From Sipunculus nudus (taxonomy: Eukaryota > Annelida > Sipuncula > Golfingiida > Sipunculidae), in contig CM049316.1 of assembly GCA_026874595.1 (NCBI GenBank), positions 70,957,176 to 71,021,175 of the forward strand: DNA of 64,000 nucleotides, written 5' to 3'. Shown here piece after piece: positions 45,201 to 54,100 of this stretch (position 1 is the first letter of the stretch; every line of letters starts with the position of its first letter). Position numbers and translations under genes: made by a program. The notes under the pieces were generated by a model. The model was not told the origin of the DNA, did no database searches, and saw only the letters and a program-made list of their open reading frames with translations.

Positions 45201-47771
45201 AGGGCTAAGTCACCAAAAGCATCAACTCCAATGATTAGTCCTATAGGTACACCAGCAAAAGTTGAACCAATCCGTCTTGACCAGACATCTCTGGCTCAAG
45301 CAGAGAGCTCTCCTGATCAGGAGGACTTGGCAAAACCTCTGGCAGCAAGTCCGGAGCCTGATGCGAAGGCAAAAGAGCTCCGAGAAATTGCAGCAGCAAT
45401 TAAAGTGGAAGTGAGTGATGCAGAGGATTACGTGGATAACAAGTACGTGACGGCTCCGCTCGATAGCATAAGGGCTGAGATAGATGATTCAAGAATGGTC
45501 GAGGTTGGGACACCGAGACCTGCTAAACATCAGGATATGGCAGATATAAGCTCCTTACAAAGCAGTGTTGTTAATGACAGCGTGATACCTGAGAAAGAGA
45601 ACTATAAAGAATGGCAGCCATCACAGAGGTGTTTAGTTTTTAATATTGCTTATATATTATTTAACACTTCCAGCCCTTATATATAACTCTTTTCAAATAG
45701 CTCAAATTATATGCAGCTATTTGTTCATGGCACTAATTTGGAAATCCTAGGTTGCATTGTAGCCATAATTTCTAAAAGTCAAAGTGATTTTTTTTTATGT
45801 AACAACAACAACAATACAATCACATACATATACATAAAAAATACATAATAAGACAGAAATCACAGGACAGCCTACCACAACAAATTATGTACCTGTTCAT
45901 TAAATGATCATGACTCATTTATTTTTCTCTTAACAAGGCATATTAATTGAATTCCACAGCTTTTCCGATCTTTGAATATTTTTCTGATTTAAGGTTTTTT
46001 CCTTACATTCTAAATATTTCATAGGTTTTAAAAAAATCACAAATTTTCCATAATCTGGTTTAATCTTAGAAAATCTACTTTTATATATAAAATATGGAGC
46101 AGGGATGGCTAGCTTGTTCAGCCTTGTACTCTTTTTACTCTCTGGTAATCCTAGAATTTGAAATTTTTCATTCTTAAGGTCATCCTCTCATCCTCTAAAA
46201 TCATTGTTTTGAGATAGTGCATATTTTCGCCCCTGATATTATGGGAGGGCCCTTTGGGAGAACACATATTTCTGTTTTTGCAGTGCAAAAATAGTGCAAA
46301 AACAAAGCCATTCTAGTTATTATTGGTGTTATTTTTCCATTCAGGAAAATGTCAGAGGCATTCCAGAAGGCATTACTTAATACAGCATTCCATGTGTCAC
46401 AGGACAACAGAATTATATCAGAGGTAAGTGATCATTTCTTGAATGATGATGATAATTCTGAGTAAGAAAACTGTAATCCCAGAGATGAACAAATATGTAA
46501 ATAATTATTGAACATTAAAGAGAATCTAAATCAGGTATTTTTTACTTGTTTTGAAGTTTGCAAATTTGACAGTTAAAGGTTGATTCAAGAAATATATAAG
46601 GTTAAAATGTTGATGCTGTAACAAATAGGGTACCTATTATCTGTGATGCTGACACTACAATATTTTAATGTTTACATTTCATTATGTTATAAAATGTGAT
46701 TAAGATAAATTCAGATTCTGTTTTACAGGTGTCTAAAATTACGGATTCCAGCGGGGAGAATGTGGTACTGATGCTTGGACGATGTCTGCCTCACATTGTA
46801 CCTAATGTCCTCCTGGCCAAACGAGAGGTGAGCCACATTTATCTGAATTAGCATATATAAGTGAGAGGTAAGCTAAATTTATCTAAATTAGCATATGCAA
46901 ATGAGGGTTGAGCTGCATTTATCTAAATTAGCATATGCAGTTGAGGGATGAGGTACATTTACACAAATTAGCATATGCAAATGAGAGGTGAGCTCCATTT
47001 ACCTGAAATAACATCTGCAAATGAGGGTTGGTCTGTGTTTATCCAAATAAGTACATGCAAATGAGAGGAGAGCTCTATTTATCAGAATTAGCATATACAA
47101 ATGAGTAGTGAGCTGCATTGATCAAAATACACATATTCTCAACAGATTTCTTCTTCATTTGGGTTATTTAAAATCAAAGTAATTATAATTGACTGTAGTA
47201 CCTCCATTGCTCACCAGCTCCATCTGGTGTTCATTCATTGAAGCAAAGTAACCTCAGGGGTGATGTTCATATTAGTAGTGTTTGTGTTTCATCATGAATA
47301 GATATATAAATAACAAAACCAGGTTGATTTTATATTGCCATAAATGGCAATTTCATTCAAGTTCCAGTTTTAATTACCAAGTAATAATGTAATCAAGGAA
47401 CTGATCCAGTCAAGGAAAAAGAAGAAACACTTTCACATGGTGCTAATTAGATTCTGTCTAGAAGCAATGTGTCTATCTCATATGAGGAGAATTTCACCAC
47501 TTCAAGAAAAAATAAACATGAAATGAAGTTTTAAGAACAGTTCCATAAATTTTACATAAATATAAATTTTTTCAGAAAATTATCGTTGAGAATGAAGTTA
47601 ACAAGCTAGAGGAGTTACTGAGACTGTGTTTAAACAATTTTATGTGATTCATTTTCAGGAACTGATCCCTCTGATATTGTGTACAGTATGTTTACATCCT
47701 GATGCTAAGGAGAGGGACCAGCTCTTAAATATTCTCTTCAACCTCATCAAGAAACCAGACCTGGAACAAAG
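11965..47771 (+). CDS. RELCH: RELCH (RAB11-binding, LisH, coiled-coil and HEAT repeat protein), 3' part off window
   Basis: In vertebrates RELCH links RAB11-positive recycling endosomes to the trans-Golgi network with OSBP and moves cholesterol between them. Ten exons are seen: 11965-12274, 31655-31741, 34652-34723, 41278-41453, 42973-43161, 44766-44854, 45191-45628, 46345-46423, 46729-46827 and 47659-47771. They total 1,652 coding bases (about 550 codons) with consistent phases. The start is the first ATG in frame (AAAATGG). Residues 6-8 are an NPF motif, also found near the vertebrate N-terminus. A first LisH-like segment spans about 44-93 (FLLAALELHTELTESGRELP), with the annotated LisH near 185-215 (KRALNFLVNEYLLRNDYKLT). 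Coiled coil lies near 135-155 and 279-312, then a disordered acidic linker, then the first HEAT-type helices (MLGRCLPHIVPNVLLAKRE). The vertebrate protein is about 1,200 residues, so the HEAT-rich C-terminal half lies beyond the window, past a giant minisatellite in intron 10. Confidence 0.95.
12275..15369. other. RELCH intron 1, proximal part; no gene seen
   Basis: AT-rich sequence with only chance open frames. A (TA)n run lies at 13754-13770. No RNA gene or domain-bearing frame was recognised. Confidence 0.6.
13754..13770. repeat. (TA)n microsatellite
   Basis: About eight AT/TA dinucleotides in a row. Confidence 0.85.
15370..17529. repeat. Seven dispersed copies of a 16-bp motif, GTCTACGGACACTACA
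   Basis: Copies start at 15370, 15738, 16962, 16979, 17339, 17356 and 17514. Six are exact and one (17356) has TTCA for TACA. Two pairs sit 17 bases apart, so the motif exists as a small tandem array as well as singly. The core TGTC-TACG-GACA is an inverted repeat, extended to six-base arms (AGTGTC/GACACT) at 17512-17527. The GC-rich core stands out in AT-rich DNA. Confidence 0.9.
16845..17470. repeat. Tandem duplication with 377-bp spacing
   Basis: The block around 16860-17090 (landmarks GACAATTT, AGACGATAGCTG, TTGGCCCATCTG and TTTCTAAAGAAA) recurs around 17235-17468 with substitutions. The offset is 377 bases. Each copy carries a pair of the 16-bp motifs. Confidence 0.85.
17530..19070. other. 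RELCH intron 1, middle part; no gene seen
   Basis: AT-rich, with runs of A and T and no convincing reading frame or RNA structure. Confidence 0.6.
23193..23211. repeat. Poly-C tract, 19 bases
   Basis: An uninterrupted run of 19 C. Length is uncertain in most sequencing chemistries. Confidence 0.85.
23896..24140 (+). pseudogene. Broken fragment of an APE-type retroelement endonuclease
   Basis: An open stretch reads QLIEKPTNDNGNCTDHLFTN then TLGNTWSGHKILFA. This resembles the C-terminal part of APE-like endonucleases of non-LTR retrotransposons and some Helitrons, where a DH-[IL]-[FY] motif precedes a catalytic SDH-[KR]. Here the SDH is SGH, so the catalytic Asp is lost. No reverse transcriptase or other domain is attached. 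It is a short relic and its family is not certain. Confidence 0.5.
26041..26965. mobile_element. Interspersed element with GTATCCCC terminal hairpin
   Basis: The left end at 26041-26067 folds GTATCCCC...GGGGATAC with an inner GAC/GTC pair. The right end repeats GTCTGGGGATACTATGG at 26947-26963. The body has CTTGACC wording and no coding capacity, and the degenerate GGTGGCCCCACC at 26368-26379 links it to the other families in this window. A poly-G run (26929-26940) sits near the right end. Confidence 0.7.
27405..28450. repeat. Pyrimidine-rich low-complexity tract
   Basis: Degenerate CTCTCA/CATTCACT units (27405-28080) pass into near-pure (CTTT/CTCT)n at 28110-28440. All three plus frames stay open for long stretches as Leu/Ser-rich products (up to 151 codons), which is a composition artefact. 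Long homopyrimidine tracts can form triplex DNA. This one lies on the sense strand of RELCH intron 1. Confidence 0.9.
28720..30130 (+). repeat. Interspersed repeat region with two DR1 motifs
   Basis: Diverged tandem wording around GAGGTCAGAGGTCA at 28886 and 29965, plus TTTACCAAGGATTTTATGG-type segments, resembles the element at 40088-40562. Left and right ends are not clear. It contains only short open frames. Confidence 0.5.
30131..31654. other. RELCH intron 1, distal part; no gene seen
   Basis: AT-rich sequence up to the exon 2 acceptor, with no recognised gene. Two overlapping frames at 30179-30540 on opposite strands have no family features. Confidence 0.6.
31655..31741 (+). CDS. RELCH: RELCH exon 2
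   Basis: 87 bases, phase 1 to 1, acceptor TTCTTGTAG, donor GTATGT. SLDFARYSDDGEKENDKLAG matches a conserved RELCH segment just before the first coiled coil. It lies 19.4 kb downstream of exon 1. Confidence 0.93.
31742..33009. other. RELCH intron 2, first part; no gene seen
   Basis: Unique-looking AT-rich DNA. The open frame that includes exon 2 runs on to 31905 past the GTATGT donor, but the continuation has no RELCH similarity. Confidence 0.6.
33010..33866 (-). repeat. Inverted copy of the 276-bp-unit element
   Basis: The minus-strand sequence matches 3541-5345: GTGAGGCATGGATT and GTGGCAAGGGGAA near 33825-33860, GGTGGCGCCACC at 33482-33493 with variants at 33330 and 33609, and AGGTCAGAGGTCA at 33184-33196 (inverted). 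It holds fewer units (about two). The left end GTATCCGCC...GATAC at 33010-33040 forms an imperfect hairpin, and the CAGTTGCACGCTGCCACC stretch follows. Confidence 0.8.
33867..34651. other. RELCH intron 2, last part; no gene seen
   Basis: No gene or clear repeat recognised before the exon 3 acceptor. Confidence 0.55.
34652..34723 (+). CDS. RELCH: RELCH exon 3 (coiled coil)
   Basis: 72 bases, phase 1 to 1. VLEFELRKAQDTIKSLRASL plus TKTA is an amphipathic heptad-like helix matching the RELCH coiled coil. Acceptor TTTTCAG, donor GTAACT. Confidence 0.93.
34724..38587. other. RELCH intron 3, first part; no gene seen
   Basis: Long AT-rich stretch. Short CTAAACATTCAGCA repeats occur at 36240-36298. 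No coding region or RNA gene is recognised. Confidence 0.55.
38588..38601. repeat. Poly-G tract, 14 bases
   Basis: An uninterrupted G run immediately left of a terminal-hairpin element. Confidence 0.8.
38624..39106 (+). mobile_element. Short copy (about 480 bp) of the terminal-hairpin element
   Basis: The left hairpin at 38624-38652 has a C to T change that keeps pairing as a G-T wobble. The right end at 39073-39106 has CAGCTGAG and CCTTGTT with a decayed palindrome. With no coding capacity and both ends present, it is the cleanest short member here of the family seen at 19071, 22292 and 48276. Confidence 0.75.
39113..39350. repeat. Diverged tandem duplication of about 125 bp
   Basis: TTTGGCAGAG, GAGTGCT, AAGAGATTTC and AATAGTCAAAT-like landmarks at 39110-39195 recur at 39238-39320 with many changes. 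Confidence 0.5.
40088..40562 (+). mobile_element. Interspersed element with TATACGCCCGG start and two DR1 motifs
   Basis: It starts ATACGCCCGGCTTATGAGGG, followed by CCGTCCGTCTGTCTGTCC and tandem wording with AATGAGGTCAGAGGTCAC at 40369 and 40500. It ends near GTTGCTCTTGTT. This is the same sequence style as 8480-8840 (inverted) and 28720-30130. No protein is encoded. Confidence 0.65.
40563..41277. other. RELCH intron 3, last part; no gene seen
   Basis: AT-rich DNA with no recognised feature before the exon 4 acceptor. Confidence 0.55.
41278..41453 (+). CDS. RELCH: RELCH exon 4 (LisH)
   Basis: 176 bases, phase 1 to 0. A variable acidic stretch is followed by YEKRALNFLVNEYLLRNDYK and LTSVTFAEEN, the LisH motif of RELCH. 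Acceptor TTTTCAG, donor GTGATA. Confidence 0.95.
41770..41935. mobile_element. MITE-like repeat with AAGTCGCACCC wording
   Basis: TACCGTAAAAGTCG at 41776 is followed by repeated AAGTCGCA(T/C)CC-GACTTTTAGG phrases. This resembles the widespread animal MITE-type sequence with a TACCGTA end and TAAGTCGCAC body. That match is from memory, and no target duplication was checked. Confidence 0.45.
41936..42972. other. RELCH intron 4, distal part; no gene seen
   Basis: AT-rich, with several poly-A runs (42438-42448 and 42740-42751). No feature recognised. Confidence 0.55.
42973..43161 (+). CDS. RELCH: RELCH exon 5
   Basis: 63 codons, phase 0 to 0. DFEDWDDVGLNISKPPEILH then LFRDYGQH matches the conserved block after LisH. 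Acceptor TTCTTCAG, donor GTAAGT. Confidence 0.95.
43162..44765. other. RELCH intron 5; no convincing gene
   Basis: A 107-codon minus-strand frame at 43713-43390 has mixed composition (TMKPKVVGYIDTEAE, EYVLIIPNTVNKWI), but I recognise no family or splice context. It may be a decayed repeat. The rest is AT-rich. Confidence 0.45.
44766..44854 (+). CDS. RELCH: RELCH exon 6 (coiled coil)
   Basis: 89 bases, phase 0 to 2. NDKIVHLEEKLNGLTQENKF and what follows form a leucine-rich coiled coil, at the place of the second RELCH coiled coil. Donor GTAAGT. Confidence 0.9.
45191..45628 (+). CDS. RELCH: RELCH exon 7 (disordered linker)
   Basis: 438 bases, phase 2 to 2, the longest RELCH exon here. It encodes an acidic, Ser/Pro-rich linker with ASTPMISPIGTP, SPEPDAKAKELREIAAAIK and VEVSDAEDYVDNKYV. 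The donor (AG then GTGTTT) is weak, but it is the only site giving the right phase for exon 8. Reading through reaches a stop at 45686. Confidence 0.85.
45629..46344. other. RELCH intron 7; no gene seen
   Basis: AT-rich intron with a short CAA run near 45803. No other feature. Confidence 0.6.
46345..46423 (+). CDS. RELCH: RELCH exon 8
   Basis: 79 bases, phase 2 to 0. KMSEAFQKALLNTAFHVSQD then NRIISE corresponds to the helix that opens the HEAT region. Acceptor CATTCAG, donor GTAAGT. Confidence 0.9.
46729..46827 (+). CDS. RELCH: RELCH exon 9 (HEAT region)
   Basis: 33 codons, phase 0 to 0. MLGRCLPHIVPNVLLAKRE is nearly invariant in RELCH. The donor (GAGAG then GTGAGC) is the first unit of a 40-bp minisatellite. 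Confidence 0.95.
46821..47140 (+). repeat. 40-bp minisatellite that includes the RELCH exon 9 splice donor
   Basis: Eight units at exact 40-base spacing have the donor position at 46828, 46868, 46908, 46948, 46988, 47028, 47068 and 47108. A typical unit reads GAGAGGTGAGC-TTTATCT-AATTAGCATATGCAAAT. The first unit spans the exon-intron border. Units 2 (GAGAG-GTAAGC) and 5 (GAGAG-GTGAGC) keep a full donor-like sequence, and the others are decayed at that spot. Confidence 0.92.
47659..47771 (+). CDS. RELCH: RELCH exon 10 (last exon in window)
   Basis: 113 bases, phase 0 to 2. ELIPLILCTVCLHPDAKERD then QLLNILFNLIKKPDLEQ is a HEAT-type helix pair conserved in RELCH. The donor GTTAGT opens an intron of more than 16 kb. 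Confidence 0.95.
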
Positions 47772-49215
47772 GTTAGTGTTTACCAGGAGCTAGCCTTGAT
47801 AGATGTTCAATCATAGGAAAACTTCTCCCTAATCAAACCTCTTATGTTTCAATTTTCCTCTGTGATTTTCTACCCTACGACAGCTACAATATCCTATGAT
47901 GTGTTGCCACAATCTGACAGAATAGCAGGAAAGGACAACCCTTCACTGAAAGGTGCATAAACATTTGCAGACTTGTATGTATTGTCTCAAGCTATAAGCT
48001 CATTTTGCTATGAAAAGCAGTGATGTCAGACATCGGTCTGGACTTAGACTTGATTCCGTACTTGACATCCAGGGATATCCTTAAAAAAATGTGCATGGTC
48101 TTTTTTTGATCAGCTGTCTACATACAAAAAGGCTAGATTTCATCGGAATGGCTGGACATATTGTCATAAAACTTTTTCTTCTTGTTGATTTAAAGAACTT
48201 TAATAGCTACAATTGAATAAGGATACCACCTACAAAATTTGGCATTCAGATGATAAAATTCCTTTTGTGAATGTCTTCCTAGTCAGCTGAGTGTCATGAC
48301 CCATGGGTCACTTGTTATCTATGCATCAGGGGCTAATCTTAAGAAAACATTAAGTATAGGGCACTTGTAAACTGATATAACATTTGCATGCTTATCTCAA
48401 ATATCCTTTTTAAGTGTCTTTCAATAAGAATATTTATAATGGACTTGGACTTGAACTCACTTTCCAATTAACTCAGACTTGAGAAGGGTCGACTTGGACA
48501 TGAGGGGCCTGGACTTGGATGTGCACTAGCCTAGGATGGTGTGGACTTGACTGCATCACTGATAATTATGGCCTATAATACAAGCAACTTTCTATTCATT
48601 CTCCCATTTACTCCTAGGGGCACAGGGTTCCTAAATTATTAAAATCATGAATTTTGAAGTCTAAAATTTCAGTAGATAAAAATTAATACTTAATAAAAAA
48701 AATAAAAAAAGTCATGAAATAATCATGAAAAATTGATTTTCTTACTGCCTAAATCTCTCTCTTCAATTATGAAAGATAAACAGAAATGAAGCAGTTGCAG
48801 TTCTCACCAAATCACATCTAGTACTATCTTACCATCTTGAAGTCATGGGAAAGAGGTCTTGATAATTTTTTTTTGAGGTCATGAAAAAGTTCTGACATTT
48901 TAATCTGCTTAAAGTGTAGGAACCTTGGGGGAATTTCAATGTGACAAGGTAATGTGATTGTTATGGCTGTAACTGAAGTAGATGTCAAGACAATCATGAG
49001 AGCACATGTTTTTAGCACAAAACTGAGACAGTTTAAGACATTATAATTTATTGCTTTTATAATAAAAAAAATATTTGTATTGACAATACATGAAACATAG
49101 TTGTTTAATATAAGCACACTTTATCCAAGCTAATGTCAGTAACAAAAAAAAAATTAAATACTTCTGTATGCAATTGAAAGACTGTCTGTTCATGGATTTC
49201 CAAAGCAAATAAATA
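47772..49215. other. RELCH intron 10, first part; no gene seen
   Basis: AT-rich sequence with the element remnant at 48276 and a GACTTGGAC-like simple repeat at 48474-48552. No exon continuing RELCH was recognised. Confidence 0.6.
48276..48320 (+). repeat. Right-end remnant of the terminal-hairpin element
   Basis: CAGCTGAGTGTCATGACCCA then TGGGTCACTTGTTA matches the right ends at 25690, 24212 and 39106. GACCCATGGGTC at 48298-48309 is a perfect palindrome. A matching left hairpin was not found nearby. Confidence 0.7.
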
Positions 49216-51189
49216 GATGATATAAGATTGATATGTTTTGTATTGAGACGATATAAGATTAGTGTGTTTTGTGTGAAGACAATATAAGAATAGTGTGTTT
49301 TGTATGGAGATGATATATGATTAGTGTATTTTGTGTGAAGACAATATAAGATTAGTGTGTTTTGTATGGAGATGATATATGATAAGTGTGTTTTGTGTGG
49401 AGACAATATAAGATTAGTGTGTTTTGTATGGAGATGATATATGATTAGTGTGTTTTGTATGGAGATGATATAAGATTAGTGTGTTTTGTATGGAGATGAT
49501 ATACGATTAGTGCATTTTGTGTGAAGATAATGTAAGATCGGTGTGTTTTGTATGGAGATGATATAATATTGGTGTGTTTTGTATGGAGATGATATATGAT
49601 TAGTGTGTTTTTTATGGAGATGATATATGATTAGTGTGTTTTGTATGGAGATGATATATGATTAGTGTGTTTTGTGTGAAGACAATATAAGATTGGTGTG
49701 TTTTGTGTGGAGATGATATATGATTAGTGTGTTTTGTATGGAGATGATATATGATTAGTGTGTTTTGTGTGAAGACAATATAAGATTGGTGTGTTTTGTG
49801 TGGAGATGATATATGATTAGTGTGTTTTGAGTGAAGACAATATAAGATTGGTGTGTTTTGTATGGAGATGATATATGATAAGTGTGTTTTGTGTGGAGAC
49901 AATATAAGATTAGTGTGTTTTGTATGGAGATGATATATGATTAGTGTGTTTTGTATGGAGATGATATATGATTAGTGTGTTTTGTATGGAGATGATATAT
50001 GATAAGTGTGTTTTGTGTGGAGACAATATAAGATTAGTGTGTTTTGTATGGAGATGATATAAGATTAGGGTGTTTTGTATGGAGATGATATAAGATTAGT
50101 GTGTTTTGTATGGAGATGATATCAGATTAGTGTGTTTTGTATGGAGATGATATATGATTAGTGTGTTTTGTATGGAGATGATATATGATTAGTGTGTTTT
50201 GTATGGAGATGATATATGATTAGTGTGTTTTGTGTGAAGACAATATAAGATTGGTGTGTTTTGTGTGGAGATGATATATGATTAGTGTGTTTTGTATGGA
50301 GATGATATATGATTAGTGTGTTTTGTATGGAGATGATATATGATTAGTGTGTTTTGTGTGAAGACAATATAAGATTGGTGTGTTTTGTGTGGAGATGATA
50401 TATGATTAGTGTGTTTTGAGTGAAGACAATATAAGATTGGTGTGTTTTGTATGGAGATGATATATGATAAGTGTGTTTTGTGTGGAGACAATATAAGATT
50501 AGTGTGTTTTGTATGGAGATGATATATGATTAGTATGTTTTGTATGGAGATGATATATGATAAGTGTGTTTTGTGTGGAGACAATATAAGATTAGTGTGT
50601 TTTGTGTGGAGACAATATAAGATTAGTGTGTTTTGTATGGAGATGATACATGATTAGTGTGTTTTGTATAGAGATTATATACGATTAGTGTGTTTTGTGT
50701 GAAGATAATGTAAGATTGGTGTGTTTTGTATGGAGATGATATATGATTAGTGTGTTTTGTATGGAGATGATATATGATTAGTGTGTTTTGTATGGAGATG
50801 ATATATGATTAGTGTGTTTTGTATGGAGATGATATATGATTAGGGTGTTTGTATGGAGATGATATAAGATTGGTGTATTTTGTATGTAGATGATATAAGA
50901 TTAGTGTGTTTTGTATGGAGATGATATATGATTAGTGTGTTTTGTATGGAGATGATATATGATAATTTTGTTTTGTATGGAGATGATATATGATTAGTGT
51001 GTTTTGCATGGAGATGATATATGATTAGTGTGTTTTGCATGGAGATGATATTTGATTAGTGTGTTTTGTATGGAGATGATATATGATTAGGGTGTTTGTA
51101 TGGAGATGATATAAGATTGGTGTATTTTGTATGTAGATGATATAAGATTAGTGTGTTTTGTATGGAGATGATATATGATTAGTGTGTTT

Positions 51190-54100
51190 TGTATGGAGAT
51201 GATATATGATTAGTGTGTTTTGTATGGAGATGATATATGATTAGTGTGTTTTGTATGGAGATGATATATGATTATGGTGTTTGTATGAAGATGATATAAG
51301 ATTGGTGTATTTTGTATGTAGATGATATAAGATTAGTGTGTTTTGTATGGAGATGATATATGATTAGTGTATTTTGTATGTAGATGATATATGATTAGTG
51401 TGTTTTGTAAGGAGATGACTTATGATTAGTGTGTTTTGTATGGAGATGATATAAGATTAGTGTGTTTTGTATGGAGATGATATAAGATTAGTGTGTTTTG
51501 TATGGAGATGATATAAGATTAGGGTGTTTTGTATGGAGATGATATACGATTAGTATGTTTTGTATGGAGATGATGTAAGATTAGGGTGTTTTGTATGGAG
51601 ATGATATAAGATTAATATGTTTTGTATGGAGATGATATCAGATTAGGGTGTTTTGTATGGAGATGATATAAGATTAGGGTGTTTTGTATGGAGATATAAG
51701 ATTAGGGTGTTTTGTATGGAGATGATATATGATTAGTGTGTTTGTATGGAGATGATATATGATTAGTGTGTTTTGTATGGAGATGATATAAGATTAGGGT
51801 GTTTTGTGTGGAGATGATATATGATTAGTGTGTTTTGTATGGAGATGATATATGATTAGTGTGTTTTGTATGGAGATGATATATGATTAGTGTGTTTTGT
51901 GTGAAGACAATATAAGATTGGTGTGTTTTGTATGGAGATGATATATGATAAGTGTGTTTTGTGTGGAGACAATATAAGATTAGTGTGTTTTGTATGGAGA
52001 TGATATATGATTAGTATGTTTTGTATGGAGATGATATATGATAAGTGTGTTTTGTGTGGAGACAATATAAGATTAGTGTGTTTTGTGTGGAGACAATATA
52101 AGATTAGTGTGTTTTGTATGGAGATGATACATGATTAGTGTGTTTTGTATAGAGATTATATACGATTAGTGTGTTTTGTGTGAAGATAATGTAAGATTGG
52201 TGTGTTTTGTATGGAGATGATATATGATTAGTGTGTTTTGTATGGAGATGATATATGATTAGTGTGTTTTGTATGGAGATGATATATGATTAGTGTGTTT
52301 TGTATGGAGATGATATATGATTAGTGTGTTTTGTATGGAGATGATATATGATTAGGGTGTTTGTATGGAGATGATATAAGATTGGTGTATTTTGTATGTA
52401 GATGATATAAGATTAGTGTGTTTTGTATGGAGATGATATATGATTAGTGTGTTTTGTATGGAGATGATATATGATAATTTTGTTTTGTATGGAGATGATA
52501 TATGATTAGTGTGTTTTGCATGGAGATGATATATGATTAGTGTGTTTTGCATGGAGATGATATTTGATTAGTGTGTTTTGTATGGAGATGATATATGATT
52601 AGGGTGTTTGTATGGAGATGATATAAGATTGGTGTATTTTGTATGTAGATGATATAAGATTAGTGTGTTTTGTATGGAGATGATATATGATTAGTGTGTT
52701 TTGTATGGAGATGATATATGATTAGTGTGTTTTGTATGGAGATGATATATGATTAGTGTGTTTTGTATGGAGATGATATATGATTATGGTGTTTGTATGA
52801 AGATGATATAAGATTGGTGTATTTTGTATGTAGATGATATAAGATTAGTGTGTTTTGTATGGAGATGATATATGATTAGTGTATTTTGTATGTAGATGAT
52901 ATATGATTAGTGTGTTTTGTAAGGAGATGACTTATGATTAGTGTGTTTTGTATGGAGATGATATAAGATTAGTGTGTTTTGTATGGAGATGATATAAGAT
53001 TAGTGTGTTTTGTATGGAGATGATATAAGATTAGGGTGTTTTGTATGGAGATGATATACGATTAGTATGTTTTGTATGGAGATGATGTAAGATTAGGGTG
53101 TTTTGTATGGAGATGATATAAGATTAATATGTTTTGTATGGAGATGATATAAGATTAGGGTGTTTTGTATGGAGATGATATAAGATTAGGGTGTTTTGTA
53201 TGGAGATATAAGATTAGGGTGTTTTGTATGGAGATGATATATGATTAGTGTGTTTGTATGGAGATGATATATGATTAGTGTGTTTTGTATGGAGATGATA
53301 TAAGATTAGTGTGTTTTGTATGGAGATGATATATGATTAGTGTGTTTTGTATGGAGATGATATATGATAATTTTGTTTTGTATGGAGATGATATATGATT
53401 AGTGTGTTTTGCATGGAGATGATATATGATTAGTGTGTTTTGCATGGAGATGATATTTGATTAGTGTGTTTTGTATGGAGATGATATATGATTAGGGTGT
53501 TTGTATGGAGATGATATAAGATTGGTGTATTTTGTATGTAGATGATATAAGATTAGTGTGTTTTGTATGGAGATGATATATGATTAGTGTGTTTTGTATG
53601 GAGATGATATATGATTAGTGTGTTTTGTATGGAGATGATATATGATTAGTGTGTTTTGTATGGAGATGATATATGATTATGGTGTTTGTATGAAGATGAT
53701 ATAAGATTGGTGTATTTTGTATGTAGATGATATAAGATTAGTGTGTTTTGTATGGAGATGATATATGATTAGTGTATTTTGTATGTAGATGATATATGAT
53801 TAGTGTGTTTTGTAAGGAGATGACTTATGATTAGTGTGTTTTGTATGGAGATGATATAAGATTAGTGTGTTTTGTATGGAGATGATATAAGATTAGTGTG
53901 TTTTGTATGGAGATGATATAAGATTAGGGTGTTTTGTATGGAGATGATATACGATTAGTATGTTTTGTATGGAGATGATGTAAGATTAGGGTGTTTTGTA
54001 TGGAGATGATATAAGATTAATATGTTTTGTATGGAGATGATATAAGATTAGGGTGTTTTGTATGGAGATGATATAAGATTAGGGTGTTTTGTATGGAGAT

